From contig NZ_FUWJ01000001.1 in assembly GCF_900167455.1 (NCBI RefSeq), forward strand, positions 62,001 to 126,000: a stretch of DNA of 64,000 nt, in the 5' to 3' direction. Made by a program: the position numbers and the translations under genes. The notes under the pieces were generated by a model, which did not search any database, was not told the DNA's origin, and was given only the letters and a program-made list of their open reading frames with translations. Shown here piece by piece: positions 1-9,204 of this stretch. This stretch comes from Enhydrobacter aerosaccus. Its GTDB lineage: Bacteria > Pseudomonadota > Alphaproteobacteria > Reyranellales > Reyranellaceae. How positions within the stretch are numbered: position 1 is the stretch's first letter; every line of letters starts with the position of its first letter.

Positions 1-2
1 AG

Positions 3-1595
3 ATGCAATGGTTCATCAATGCCGCCAAGCCGTTTGTTGGCATGGACATCAGCGTGGTGTCTGAGACCATTACCACGCATGAGTACGAATCCAAGGTGCT
101 GGCCAAGGCGTTCACCGAGATTACCGGCATCAAGGTGAAGCACGACATCATCCAGGAGGGTGACGTCGTCGAGAAGATCCAGACCCAGATGCAGTCGGGC
201 AAGAACATTTACGACGGCTGGATCAACGATTCGGACTTCATCGGCACGCATCCGCGCTATAATCAGACCGTCAACCTGACGGACTGGATGAATGGTGAGG
301 GCAAGGACGTTACCTCGCCGACCCTCGACGTCGACGACTTCATCGGCAAGTCGTTCGGCACCTGGATCGACGGCAAGCTGTTCCAGTTGCCCGATCAGCA
401 GTTCGCCAACCTCTACTGGTTCCGTTACGACTGGTTCACCAATCCAGACTACAAGGCCAGGTTCAAGGCCAAGTACGGCTACGATCTCGGCGTGCCGGTG
501 AACTGGTCGGCGTATGAGGACATCGCCGAGTTCTTCACCAACGACATCAAGGAGATCGACGGCGTCAAAGTCTATGGCCACATGGACTACGGCAAGAAGG
601 ATCCATCGCTCGGTTGGCGCTTCACCGATGCCTGGCTGTCGATGGCCGGCAACGGTGACAAGGGCATCCCCAACGGCAAACCGGTCGACGAGTGGGGCAT
701 CCGCATGGAAGGCTGTCGTCCGGTCGGCTCGTCCGTCGAGCGTGGCGGCGACGTCAACGGGCCGGCCGCAGTCTACGCCGTCACCAAGTACGTCGACTGG
801 CTGAACAAGTATGCCCCGCCCAACGCCCGTGGCATGACCTTCTCCGAGTCCGGACCGGTCCCGGCCCAGGGCGCCGTCGCGCAGCAGATCTTCTGGTACA
901 CCGCCTTCACCGCCGACATGGTGAAACCCGGCCTGCCGGTGGTGAACGCCGACGGCACCCCCAAGTGGCGCATGGCGCCGTCGCCGCATGGACCATATTG
1001 GAAGGAGGGCATGAAGCTTGGCTACCAGGATGCAGGGTCGCTCACGCTCCTGAAGTCGACGCCCGTCGACCGGCGCAAGGCGGCGTGGCTCTACATGCAG
1101 TTCATCGTCTCCAAGACGACCTCGCTGAAGAAGAGCCATGTCGGCCTGACCTTCATCCGCGAAAGCGACATCTGGGACAAGAGCTTCACCGAGCGGGCGC
1201 CCAAGCTCGGCGGCCTGATCGAGTTCTACCGCTCGCCGGCGCGCGTGCAGTGGACCCCGACCGGCGTCAACGTGCCCGACTATCCCAAGCTCGCGCAGCT
1301 CTGGTGGCAGAACATCGGCGATGCCTCATCCGGGGCCAAGACGCCGCAGCAGGCGATGGACGCTCTCGCGGCGGCGCAGGACTCCGTCCTCGAACGCCTC
1401 GAGAAGTCGGGCGTGCAGGGCGCCTGCGGGCCCAAGCTCAATCCCAAGCAGACGGCCGACTATTGGTTCGCCAAGGCCGAGAAGGATGGCACCATCGCCC
1501 CGCAGCGCAAGCTCGCCAATGAGAAGCCCAAGGGCGAGACAATCGACTACGACACGTTGATCAAGTCGTGGCCGGCAACGCCACCCAAGCGGTAG
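3..1595 (+). CDS. ABC transporter solute-binding protein, family 1 (5' truncated)
   Basis: Periplasmic binding protein of a carbohydrate-type ABC importer. The 530 visible residues read like an extracellular solute-binding protein: an N-terminal lobe with a conserved THEYES segment, aromatic-rich ligand-site stretches around residues 130-145, and a C-terminal lobe with tryptophans. No signal peptide is present and the reading frame is open to the window edge, so the true start and secretion signal lie upstream and the first ATG is probably internal. The gene ends at a TAG, followed by a strong hairpin. The partner permeases and ATPase would be upstream; the importer at 2.0-5.4 kb belongs to a different family. 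The substrate cannot be told. Confidence 0.8.
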   Translation: MQWFINAAKPFVGMDISVVSETITTHEYESKVLAKAFTEITGIKVKHDIIQEGDVVEKIQTQMQSGKNIYDGWINDSDFIGTHPRYNQTVNLTDWMNGEGKDVTSPTLDVDDFIGKSFGTWIDGKLFQLPDQQFANLYWFRYDWFTNPDYKARFKAKYGYDLGVPVNWSAYEDIAEFFTNDIKEIDGVKVYGHMDYGKKDPSLGWRFTDAWLSMAGNGDKGIPNGKPVDEWGIRMEGCRPVGSSVERGGDVNGPAAVYAVTKYVDWLNKYAPPNARGMTFSESGPVPAQGAVAQQIFWYTAFTADMVKPGLPVVNADGTPKWRMAPSPHGPYWKEGMKLGYQDAGSLTLLKSTPVDRRKAAWLYMQFIVSKTTSLKKSHVGLTFIRESDIWDKSFTERAPKLGGLIEFYRSPARVQWTPTGVNVPDYPKLAQLWWQNIGDASSGAKTPQQAMDALAAAQDSVLERLEKSGVQGACGPKLNPKQTADYWFAKAEKDGTIAPQRKLANEKPKGETIDYDTLIKSWPATPPKR

Positions 1596-1620
1596 GCAGC
1601 ACCAAGGTCCCCGTCAAATT

Positions 1621-1645
1621 CCTCTCCCCCCGCTCGGGGGAGAGG
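1621..1645. terminator. Perfect hairpin after the binding-protein gene
   Basis: A 10-bp perfect stem (CCTCTCCCCC pairing with GGGGGAGAGG) closes a 5-base loop, 25 bases after the stop codon. No T-run follows. Stems of this CCTCTCCCC/GGGGAGAGG type are common dispersed palindromes in alphaproteobacterial intergenic DNA, so it may be a repeat copy that also serves as a terminator. Confidence 0.5.
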
Positions 1646-1672
1646 CAGGAGAGAGGGGACAGATCAGAACGG

Positions 1673-1975
1673 CCGTGGCGGTCCCCAAAGCGCCAGGGTC
1701 GTGCCCAGCGAGACCATGGCCTCGCAGGCTCTATAGAAGTCGAGGAAGTTGGGCAGCCACACGTCGACGGCCGACCCTCATCGAGCACCGCCACGTCATA
1801 GAGGGCGAAGGCATCGGCTAAGGTCGGCTCGCAGACCTCGGCCTCGCCCTCCGAGGCGAACCGGACCGGTCGCGGGTCGAACGTCCGCGCTCGCCGCAGG
1901 GCCGCGCCAGGCGCGGACGTTGCAGGCGCCCCAGGCGCCGAAACCCACGAGTGCCTTTTATGCAGGCGTCACTCG
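1673..1975 (-). pseudogene. Possible frameshifted gene remnant, unidentified
   Basis: This otherwise gene-free stretch (1646-1975) reads on the minus strand as a protein-like C-terminus in two frames. One frame gives a segment ending VAVLDEGRPST, the other continues as VWLPNFLDFYRACEAMVSLG to a stop near 1673. The joined product looks like natural protein rather than random translation, with the shift near 1765. I do not recognise the family. It may be the decayed tail of a gene cut off by the neighbouring operon. Confidence 0.25.
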
Positions 1976-2743
1976 CTAGAGGACGCAGCTGTCGTAGAAG
2001 CGCATGACCAGCCATTCGAGGGCGACGAAGGCGGCGAACAGCAGGATGCCGACGCCGCACAGCAGGACGATCGCGGCCAGCAGCAGCGCCGTCTCGAAGT
2101 TGTTGGCCGAGAACAGGATGATGTAGCCGAGGCCTATCTGCGCGGTGATGAACTCGCCCAGCACGACGCCGATCACGGCGAAGGTGACGCCGATGCGCAG
2201 GCCGCTGAAGATGTGCGGCAGTGCGAACGGCAGGCGCACGGCGAGCAGGCTGCGCCAGCGCGACATGCCGAGCGACCGGCACAGCCGCTCGTAGTTGTCC
2301 GGCGCGGCGTCGAGGCCGGTGATGGTGGCGACCAGCACCGGGAAGAAGGCGATGAAGACGGAGAACAGGATGTTCGCCGTCATGCCGGTGCCGAACCAGA
2401 TCAGGAACACCGGCGCCAGCGCCACCTTGGGAATGAGCTGGAAGAAGACGATGGTGGGATAGATCGCCTGCATGGCGGTGCGCGACAGCGTCACTGCGAT
2501 GCCGAGCAGGATGCCGGAGGCGGCAGCCAGCAGGATGCCGGCAAGCGCGCCGGTGAGGGTGGGTACGGCCTGTTCGAGCAGGATGCCGAACGAGCGTTGT
2601 AGCGTGTCCCATACCAGGGTGGGAGCGGGCAGGAGGCGCGGGCTGACCAGGCCCGACCGGCTCATGGTCTCCCACAGGCCGATCAGCAGGAGCGCCGTCG
2701 CCAGCGGCGGCACGGTGCGCCGGAGGGTGAGGCTGTTGCTCAA
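1976..2743 (-). CDS. ABC transporter permease (SsuC/TauC type)
   Basis: Inner-membrane permease, 255 residues and about six hydrophobic segments, of the family that imports sulfonates, taurine, nitrate or thiamine precursors. The cytoplasmic loop after the fourth membrane segment carries the conserved E-x-x-x-x-x-x-x-G region of this fold (LCRSLGMSRWRSL followed by RLPFALPHIFSGLRIG). The start is taken as TTG at 2743 because TTGA overlaps the TGA stop of the upstream permease; a GTG at 2755 is the alternative. It is the last gene of a four-gene operon read leftward from 5419. Confidence 0.85.
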   Translation of the reverse strand: MSNSLTLRRTVPPLATALLLIGLWETMSRSGLVSPRLLPAPTLVWDTLQRSFGILLEQAVPTLTGALAGILLAAASGILLGIAVTLSRTAMQAIYPTIVFFQLIPKVALAPVFLIWFGTGMTANILFSVFIAFFPVLVATITGLDAAPDNYERLCRSLGMSRWRSLLAVRLPFALPHIFSGLRIGVTFAVIGVVLGEFITAQIGLGYIILFSANNFETALLLAAIVLLCGVGILLFAAFVALEWLVMRFYDSCVL

Positions 2744-3555
2744 TCGCCCCGCCACCGCCGCACGGCCAGCTCGCCCAGATGCACGAGGCCGAAGCTCGCC
2801 AGCCCGACCAGGCACAGCACCAAGATGGCGGCCAGGATCACGTCGGTCTGCAGCAATGCCGCGCTCTTCAGGATGAAGAAGCCGAGCCCTTCCGAGGAGG
2901 AGATGAACTCGGCGACGACGACGCCGATCACCGACAGGGTGATGCCGATCTTGAGGCCGGAGAAGAGGTAGGGCATCGAGGCCGGAAAGCGGACCAGCCA
3001 GAAGGTCCGCCATGGCGTCGCGGTGAGGGCGCGGCAGAGCCGGACCAGCGAGCCGTCCGTCGATTCGAGCCCGGCCAGCATCGCCATGAAGATCGGGAAG
3101 AAGGCGATGAAGGTCGCGATCGTCAGTCGCGACGGCCAGCCGATCCCCGCCCACACGATGAAGAGCGGCGTCCAGGCGATCTTCGGGACCAGCTGGATCA
3201 CGATCACCAGCGGATAGATGGCATCGCGCAGCAGGCGGTTGACGGTCAGCAGGGAGGCGAGGCCGATGCCCAGCACGGCGGCGATGCAGAAGCCCGCCAG
3301 CGTGTCGCGCGTGGTCGGAACCGCCTGCCGGCAGATCTCGGAGAAGTTGGCCGCCAGCGCGCTGGCGATATCGGACGGCGCCGGCAGGATCACCTTCGGA
3401 TAGCCGCCGATATCGACCGCCACCTGCCACAGCAGCAGCACGGCGGCGGCGAAGCCGATCGGCAGCGCCGCCGAACGCAGGCGGTCGAGAGTCACGAGGC
3501 GCAGGCGGACCGGTGCCCGCGCCGCCGTCGCCGTCACGGTGTCGATCACCGTCAT
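2740..3555 (-). CDS. ABC transporter permease (SsuC/TauC type)
   Basis: Second permease of the same importer, 271 residues, homologous to its downstream neighbour (shared LPAPSDI near the N-terminus and FPASMPYLFSGLKIGITLSVIGVV in the EAA-loop region). Two non-identical permeases suggest a heterodimeric channel, which is less usual than the homodimer typical for SsuC/TauC. The ATG at 3555 overlaps the ATPase stop by one base (TGATG), showing translational coupling. The N-terminal 35 residues before the first membrane segment are Ala/Thr rich. Confidence 0.87.
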   Translation of the reverse strand: MTVIDTVTATAARAPVRLRLVTLDRLRSAALPIGFAAAVLLLWQVAVDIGGYPKVILPAPSDIASALAANFSEICRQAVPTTRDTLAGFCIAAVLGIGLASLLTVNRLLRDAIYPLVIVIQLVPKIAWTPLFIVWAGIGWPSRLTIATFIAFFPIFMAMLAGLESTDGSLVRLCRALTATPWRTFWLVRFPASMPYLFSGLKIGITLSVIGVVVAEFISSSEGLGFFILKSAALLQTDVILAAILVLCLVGLASFGLVHLGELAVRRWRGD

Positions 3556-4322
3556 CAGTGCGAGATCCGGTTGCGCAGATGGGCGCAGATGCGATTGAAC
3601 TCCGCCGTCTCGCCGATCTCCAGCGTGCGCGGCCGGTCGAACGGAATGGCGACATCCTCGACCACCCGCCCGGGGCGCGGACTCATCACCAGCACGCGGT
3701 CGGACAGGAACACGGCCTCGCGGATGCTGTGGGTCACGAACAGCGCCGTGCGCCGATGGTCGTGCCACATCTTCATCAGCACGAGGTTCATCTCGTCGCG
3801 CGTGATGGCATCGAGGGCGCTGAAGGGTTCGTCCATCAGCAGCAGGTCGGGCTCGTAGACGAGGGCCCGGCAGATCGCCACGCGCTGCCGCATGCCGCCC
3901 GACAGCTGGCGCGGCTTGTGGTCGTGGAAGCCGGCGAGTCCGACCTGGTCGAGGAGCTGCGCGGCTCGGCCTTCGAACGGGGCGACCGGCCGGTTCATCG
4001 CCCGGAAGGGAAACAGCACGTTCTCGAGTGCCGATTTCCACGGCAGCAGGGTCGGGTCCTGGAACATGATGCCGGTCTCGGCGCGTGGCGCCGCCATCGG
4101 CTGGCCAGCGACGTTGATCGTGCCGGTGCTGGGCGTGTCGAGGCCGGCCACCATCATCAGCAGGGTGCTCTTGCCACAGCCCGACGGGCCGAGCAGGGTC
4201 ACGAACTCGCCGGCCTTCACCGAGAACGACGTGGCCGTCACCGCATCGACCTGCTGGCGGCTGCCCGGGTTGTAGGTCTTCGCCACCCGGTCGATCACGA
4301 CGTAGTCGGAGGCGGCGGTCAT
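3555..4322 (-). CDS. ABC transporter ATP-binding protein (SsuB/TauB type)
   Basis: Cytoplasmic ATPase, 255 residues, which energises the two permeases. Walker A is GPSGCGKST at residues 45-53, the Q-loop is in IMFQDP near 86-90, the signature LSGGMRQR is at 140-147, Walker B LLLMDEP at 160-166 with the D-loop SALD, and the H-loop histidine at about 198. All catalytic elements are intact. The ATG overlaps the binding-protein stop by four bases (ATGA). The family transports nitrate, sulfonates, taurine or pyrimidine precursors. Confidence 0.92.
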   Translation of the reverse strand: MTAASDYVVIDRVAKTYNPGSRQQVDAVTATSFSVKAGEFVTLLGPSGCGKSTLLMMVAGLDTPSTGTINVAGQPMAAPRAETGIMFQDPTLLPWKSALENVLFPFRAMNRPVAPFEGRAAQLLDQVGLAGFHDHKPRQLSGGMRQRVAICRALVYEPDLLLMDEPFSALDAITRDEMNLVLMKMWHDHRRTALFVTHSIREAVFLSDRVLVMSPRPGRVVEDVAIPFDRPRTLEIGETAEFNRICAHLRNRISH

Positions 4323-5419
4323 CCGAGCGCGTATTTGGCGGTCGACGCCTTCACCGTCTTCCATTCGTCGGCGCTGAGCTGCAGCTTGCCGACGAACTCG
4401 TTGGTGAACAGCGAGGCCGGATCGGGCTTCTTGTCGCCGGCCGCGGCGGAGGTGGCGAACACGACATCGGTCATCTTCGCGTAGATGGCCGGATCGGCCC
4501 AGCCGATGCCCTTGTCCATCGCCTCCTTGGTGACGTAGTTCGCCGACCAGACGCCCATGCCGATGGCAAGCTGTTCCTTGGCGGTCGAGGCGAGCTTCAT
4601 CTCCGGCACTTCCTTGAACAGGATCTCGATCGTCTCGTCGGGATGCAGCAGGGCGAACTTCACGCCTTCGGCAAGGCCGGCCGTCATGTCGGCGCACAGC
4701 GCCTTCTCCTTGGCGTAGAAGGCGTTCGTGGTCGTGAGCGAGTGCGCATAGAAGGGCAGGCCGTAGTTCTTGTAGAGGAACACGCGCGGATTGACCTTCG
4801 AGGCGATCAGCTTCGGCAGCGCGCTGGCGACGAAGCAGGTGATGGCGTCGCACTGCTTCTCGATCAGCGCGACCTCGCGCACCTTGCTGTCGAGCGCGAT
4901 CGACTGGATGTCGCCCATGGTGAGCCCGACATTTTTGAGGAACAGCGGCAGGAAGGGATATTCGCCCGAGGTCAGTGTCGAGCCGACCTTCTTGCCCTTG
5001 AGCTGTTCCGGCTTGGCGATGTCCGATTCGGGACGGACCGCGATGCCCATGGTGGTGTCGTAGTTGAAGCAGCCGAGCGAGAGCAGCGGCAGTCCCTTCA
5101 GCGCCTGTTGGATCGAATTGGGCGCGGCGGGAATGCCGAACTCGTACTGGCCCTGGGCGATCGCCTGCGTAGCGGCGGCTGAGCCGCTGCCTTTCTCGAT
5201 CGTGACGTCGATGCCCGACTTGGTCCAGAATTGCTTCGCCGCGTACGACCAGATGTTGGCGCCTTCGGGCAGCCAGCCGAGCGTATATTTTACACTTATT
5301 TTTCTCTGAGCATGGACGCGCTTGGGCGTGAACCCGCCGATGGTCGCCACTGCGCTCGCCGAAGCGGCCGCCACCAGCGACCGCCGCGTCAGTGCGTTTG
5401 CCTTCGCGCCCTTGCCCAT
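4319..5419 (-). CDS. ABC transporter substrate-binding protein, NMT1/THI5-like
   Basis: Periplasmic binding protein, 366 residues, first gene of the importer operon. The start at 5419 is supported by GGAGG six bases upstream; longer in-frame extensions lack a ribosome site. The N-terminus has a twin-arginine-like signal (RR at 12-13, then an Ala-rich hydrophobic core, with a possible cleavage site after VHA near residue 37). The mature part begins with KYTLGWLPEGANI, typical of the NMT1/SsuA-like group that binds thiamine precursors, sulfonates, nitrate or aromatic acids. The divergent oxygenase genes suggest an aromatic or N-/S-containing substrate for both, which is inference. Confidence 0.85.
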   Translation of the reverse strand: MGKGAKANALTRRSLVAAASASAVATIGGFTPKRVHAQRKISVKYTLGWLPEGANIWSYAAKQFWTKSGIDVTIEKGSGSAAATQAIAQGQYEFGIPAAPNSIQQALKGLPLLSLGCFNYDTTMGIAVRPESDIAKPEQLKGKKVGSTLTSGEYPFLPLFLKNVGLTMGDIQSIALDSKVREVALIEKQCDAITCFVASALPKLIASKVNPRVFLYKNYGLPFYAHSLTTTNAFYAKEKALCADMTAGLAEGVKFALLHPDETIEILFKEVPEMKLASTAKEQLAIGMGVWSANYVTKEAMDKGIGWADPAIYAKMTDVVFATSAAAGDKKPDPASLFTNEFVGKLQLSADEWKTVKASTAKYALG

Positions 5420-5517
5420 GATTGCCTCCGTCCGGTCGACAGCAGCAAACTCGCAACATGCATGCCAAGGATCTCCAGTTGCCGCCGGTGGCATAGCGAT
5501 TGCTGAGCTGAGATGAC

Positions 5518-6951
5518 ATGCATGTCCCCGAAGGGCTGCCGGCGCTCGAAGCTCGGATTCGGCGCGATCTCGAGCTGATTGCCCATCCGCGCCTCGACTG
5601 GATGACGCCTCGCTTTCATGGCGGCGTTCCGGCGCTCGATGTGCTGATCGTCGGTGCCGGCCAGTCCGGCCTCACCATCGCCTTCGCGCTGCGGCGCGAG
5701 CGGGTGCGCAATGTCCTGATTGTCGACCGCGCGCCGGCCGGCAAGGAAGGACCGTGGATCACCTTCGCGCGCATGGCGACGCTGCGCAGCCCCAAGGACT
5801 ACAGCGGGCCCGATCTCGGCATCCCCAGCCTCACCTTCCAGGCCTGGTACGAAGCGCAGTACGGCGGCCAGGCCTTTGCTGACATGGGGCTGATCCCGCG
5901 CGAGATGTGGCACGCCTATCTCATGTGGTACCGGAACCTCCTCGACTTTCCGGTCCGCAACGATGTCGAGGTCGTCACTGCCGGACCGGGCACGCTCGAC
6001 GATGGGGGCCGATGCCTGCTCGTCACGCTCTCGACGGGTGAAGTGCTGGCAACGCGCAAGCTGGTGCTCGCCACTGGGCAGGACGGCGGCGGCGAATGGT
6101 GGATGCCGGATTTCGTGGACGCCCTGCCGGCCGGCTATCGCGCCCATACCTGCGATCGCGATATCGACTTCGAACGGCTGCGCGGCCGCACCGTCGCGGT
6201 GCTGGGCGCCGGCTCGTCGGCGATGGACAATGCCGCCGTGGCGCTGGAGCACGGCGCCGACGTCCACTTGTTCTGCCGCCGCGCGCAGCCCTCGACGGTG
6301 CAGCGCTATCGCTGGCTCACCTTCGCCGGCTTTCTCAGGCACATCGGCGACATGCCGGATGCGTGGCGCTGGCGCATGATCGGCACCATCCTGCGCGCCC
6401 GCGAGGGCTTCCCGATCGATACGTACCGGCGCGTGATGGCGCATGCCGACTTCACCATGCATGTGGGCCGCGCCTGGACCGGCGCGCGCATCGAGGACGG
6501 GCGTGTCCATATAGAAACCGAGCGCGGACCGTTCATGGCGGACTTTGTGATCTGCGGCACCGGCATCCGCCAAGACCTGACCAAGCGGAAGGAACTGGCC
6601 GGCTTTGCCGACAAGATCGCGCTCTGGGGCGATCGCTATACGCCGCCGCCGGGTGAGGAGGATGCGGCGCTGGCGGCCTTCCCCTATCTGGGGCCGGACT
6701 ATGCCTTCCTCGAGAAGCGCCCCGGCGAGGCGCCGTGGCTCGCCGATGTCCATATGTTCAGCATCGCTTCGACGATGAGCTTCGGCCCGTCGGGCAGCAG
6801 CATCAACGCGATCACCTCGGCCGTTCCCAAACTGGTGGCCGGCCTGACACGCGGCCTGTTCGCCGCCGACCTGGAGCGGCACTGGGCCTCGCTGCAAGCC
6901 TATGACGTCGAGCAGTTCCAGCTCGACTGGGACCGCGTCGCCGCGGATTGA
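5518..6951 (+). CDS. FAD/NAD(P)-dependent monooxygenase (flavoprotein)
   Basis: Cytoplasmic flavoprotein of 477 residues with two Rossmann motifs: GAGQSG at 46-51 for FAD and GAGSSA near 237 for NAD(P)H. The spacing fits class B monooxygenases (Baeyer-Villiger or N-hydroxylating types) and related SidA/YUCCA-like enzymes, but I do not see an intact FxGxxxHxxxW fingerprint. A reductase-like role supplying the next-door Rieske oxygenase is therefore also possible. It is divergent from the NMT1-type importer across 98 bases and lies nine bases upstream of the Rieske gene, so the two are surely cotranscribed. Confidence 0.75.
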   Translation: MHVPEGLPALEARIRRDLELIAHPRLDWMTPRFHGGVPALDVLIVGAGQSGLTIAFALRRERVRNVLIVDRAPAGKEGPWITFARMATLRSPKDYSGPDLGIPSLTFQAWYEAQYGGQAFADMGLIPREMWHAYLMWYRNLLDFPVRNDVEVVTAGPGTLDDGGRCLLVTLSTGEVLATRKLVLATGQDGGGEWWMPDFVDALPAGYRAHTCDRDIDFERLRGRTVAVLGAGSSAMDNAAVALEHGADVHLFCRRAQPSTVQRYRWLTFAGFLRHIGDMPDAWRWRMIGTILRAREGFPIDTYRRVMAHADFTMHVGRAWTGARIEDGRVHIETERGPFMADFVICGTGIRQDLTKRKELAGFADKIALWGDRYTPPPGEEDAALAAFPYLGPDYAFLEKRPGEAPWLADVHMFSIASTMSFGPSGSSINAITSAVPKLVAGLTRGLFAADLERHWASLQAYDVEQFQLDWDRVAAD

Positions 6952-6960
6952 GGAGGGAAT

Positions 6961-8211
6961 ATGGATACGTACACACCGAGCCGGACCCGACACGCCGTCA
7001 CCCGGACGCCGGAGGTCGAGGGCCTGCTGGAGCAGATCGACCGCCTGGATGAAAAGACGGCGCAGGAGAAGATGCTGCCCGCCGGCTGCTATACCTCACC
7101 GGCGTTCTTCGCCTTCGAGCAGGCGGAGGTCTTCAGCCGCACCTGGATTTGCGTCGGGCGCGTCGAACAGGTGGCGCAGCCTGGAGATTGCCTGGCGACC
7201 GAAGTCGCGAGTGAACCGGTGCTGGTCGTGCGCGGCGACGATGGCGACATCCGCGCCCTGAGCGCGATCTGTCGGCATCGCGGCGAGGTCATCCCATGCG
7301 CCGAGGCGGGCAAGAAGGTGCTGCGCTGCCCGCTGCATTACTGGACCTATGATTTCCAGGGCCGTCTCGTCGGCGCGCCGCGCATGGGCGATGCCGAGGC
7401 GGTCCAGCGGCTGCGCCAGGCCGTGCGTCTGCCGTCGCTGCGGCTGGAACTCTGGCACGGCTTCATCTTCGTCAATCTCGACGAGAAGGCCGCGCCGCTG
7501 GCGCCGAGCCTCGCCAAGCTCGAGCCGCTGTGGGCGGGCTACGAGGCCACCGGCCTCAAGGCGATGCCGCCGGTGATGAGCGACACGCCGCTGCCGTGGA
7601 ACTGGAAGGTGCATGTCGAGAACTTCACCGACGCCTATCACACCGAGTATGTGCATATCGGCACGCACGATTTCGCGCCGAGCGTGCTCGGCGATGACGG
7701 CGTGCGCTACATGGACATGAAGCCCGGCGACAACGCGATCGTGCGCAGCGTGCCGATGCGCAAGCCCGGCGGCGGCATGAACAGCGGCGGCTGGAGCGAG
7801 GACTCGGCGTTCCCGGCGATCGCCACGCTGCCGCCCGAGCAGCGCGAACGCATCACCTTCGCGATGCTGCCGCCCAGCCTCCTGCTGATGATGGCGCCGG
7901 GAACGATCGCCTATACGCTGATCCGGCCGGCCGGTGCGGAGGCCACACTGGCGGGCAGCGACCGCGTGACCTATGGCGGCTGGCTGCTGCCGCAGAGCAC
8001 GCTCGATCTGCCGGACCTGATGGAACGCTGCGCCGCCGTCAGCGCGGGCGGTTCGAAGATCTGGGCCCAGGACGTGCCGATGAATCGCGGCATGCAGGCT
8101 TCGAAGCATTCGCGGTTCTCGCCCGACGGCATCTACGGTCCGCTGGAAACGACCCTGCCGCAGTTCAACTTGTGGCTGCTGGAGACCTATCGCCGTGCCA
8201 TGGCCGGCTGA
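6961..8211 (+). CDS. Rieske non-haem iron oxygenase, alpha subunit
   Basis: Oxygenase of 416 residues that hydroxylates, demethylates or cleaves an aromatic or quaternary-amine substrate using a Rieske [2Fe-2S] centre and mononuclear Fe(II). The Rieske ligands are C104 and H106 (CRHRG) and C123 and H126 (CPLHYW). The catalytic iron site is in the ENFTDAYHTEYVH segment, with H227 and H232. It has good RBS spacing (GAGGAGGGAAT before the ATG). No ferredoxin or classical reductase is seen nearby; the upstream flavoprotein may provide electrons. The substrate is unknown. The family is close to the one that holds stachydrine, carnitine and aromatic-acid oxygenases. Confidence 0.88.
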   Translation: MDTYTPSRTRHAVTRTPEVEGLLEQIDRLDEKTAQEKMLPAGCYTSPAFFAFEQAEVFSRTWICVGRVEQVAQPGDCLATEVASEPVLVVRGDDGDIRALSAICRHRGEVIPCAEAGKKVLRCPLHYWTYDFQGRLVGAPRMGDAEAVQRLRQAVRLPSLRLELWHGFIFVNLDEKAAPLAPSLAKLEPLWAGYEATGLKAMPPVMSDTPLPWNWKVHVENFTDAYHTEYVHIGTHDFAPSVLGDDGVRYMDMKPGDNAIVRSVPMRKPGGGMNSGGWSEDSAFPAIATLPPEQRERITFAMLPPSLLLMMAPGTIAYTLIRPAGAEATLAGSDRVTYGGWLLPQSTLDLPDLMERCAAVSAGGSKIWAQDVPMNRGMQASKHSRFSPDGIYGPLETTLPQFNLWLLETYRRAMAG

Positions 8212-8230
8212 CCGCTCCCGCCGTCCCGCG

Positions 8231-8254
8231 CCTGTCCCGGGGGGCCGGGACAGG
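8231..8254. terminator. GC-rich hairpin after the Rieske gene
   Basis: A perfect 10-bp stem (CCTGTCCCGG with CCGGGACAGG) and four-G loop lie 20 bases past the oxygenase stop. There is no T-tract, so it is either a Rho-assisted terminator or an mRNA-stabilising stem before the SDR gene. Confidence 0.5.
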
Positions 8255-8387
8255 TCGGATACCGATAAGACAAGGCTTTCGAGCGTCGTGTCCCGCCCGT
8301 CCCCAGTGTCCGAATGCGCCGGGCGGGCCGGTCCTCGAATGAACTTTTCCGTTCCTGCTGCCTGGATACCGAAATTGGAGTGGATGT

Positions 8388-9146
8388 ATGACAAAGCCGC
8401 AAGGTGCACTTCGTAACCGCATTGCCGTGATTACCGGCGCGGCTGGAGGTATCGGCAGTGCCGTGGCCCGCGCCTATGCGGAGCAGGGAGGGCGCCTTGC
8501 GCTCGTCGACCGGTCAGTCGAACTGCTGGCCCCCATACAGGAAGAACTCGCGCGAGGCGGGCATGAGGTCCTTCCCATTGCGGTGGACCTGCGCGACGAG
8601 GCCTCGGTCCAGTCGGCTTTCAGGAAGATCCGGGAGCAGCTCGGCGAGCCGGATATCCTGGTCAACAATGCCGGCATCGACACCACCAGCCGCCTGGTCG
8701 ATATGCCGACGCAGATGTGGGACGAGATGATGGCCGTCAACCTGCGCAGCGTCTTCCTGACGACGCGGGAGGTGCTGCCGGGCATGATCGCCAGAAAGTG
8801 GGGCCGGATTATCAACACCGCCTCGCAGCTCGGGCACAAGGGCGCGGCCGACATGGTCCACTACTGTGCTGCCAAGGCCGGCGTCATTGGGTTCACGCGC
8901 GCCCTGGCCTATGAGGTCGCCGCCAGCGGCGTCACCGTGAATGCGGTCTGCCCTGGGCCGATCGATACGCCATTATTGCAGGCGCTACCGCAGGCCTGGC
9001 TCGACAAGAAGCGCGCCGAACTGCCCATCGGCCGCTTCGGTCGGGTCGAGGAAGTGGCCCCTGCCTTTGTTCTGCTCGCTTCAGAGCAGGGCTCCTACTT
9101 CATCGGCAGCACGGTCAACATGAATGGCGGCGACTATATGATCTGA
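8388..9146 (+). CDS. Short-chain dehydrogenase/reductase (FabG-like)
   Basis: NAD(P)-dependent SDR of classical length (252 residues). The cofactor motif TGAAGGIG is at 16-23, NNAG at 93-96, and the catalytic triad is S146, Y159 and K163. It probably oxidises or reduces a product of the upstream oxygenase, but a 176-base gap with a hairpin separates them, so it may have its own promoter. It is convergent with the next SDR. The substrate is unknown. Confidence 0.88.
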   Translation: MTKPQGALRNRIAVITGAAGGIGSAVARAYAEQGGRLALVDRSVELLAPIQEELARGGHEVLPIAVDLRDEASVQSAFRKIREQLGEPDILVNNAGIDTTSRLVDMPTQMWDEMMAVNLRSVFLTTREVLPGMIARKWGRIINTASQLGHKGAADMVHYCAAKAGVIGFTRALAYEVAASGVTVNAVCPGPIDTPLLQALPQAWLDKKRAELPIGRFGRVEEVAPAFVLLASEQGSYFIGSTVNMNGGDYMI

Positions 9147-9204
9147 GTGGACGACGATGGCCGTCCTGGGCATCTGCTGCGCCGTCTGCCTGGAGGGGGT
9201 CTGC

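Noticed and set aside
2779-3858. Long plus-strand open frame opposite the permease and ATPase genes
   Set aside because: It is a GC-driven shadow: Arg/Gln/His-rich low-complexity translation over clear ABC transporter genes.
5389-6993. 534-codon minus-strand frame opposite the flavoprotein gene
   Set aside because: Antisense shadow; the plus frame has both Rossmann motifs and the family layout.
7096-8409. 437-codon minus-strand frame opposite the Rieske gene
   Set aside because: Shadow of a gene with all Rieske ligands; the translation has no domain pattern.
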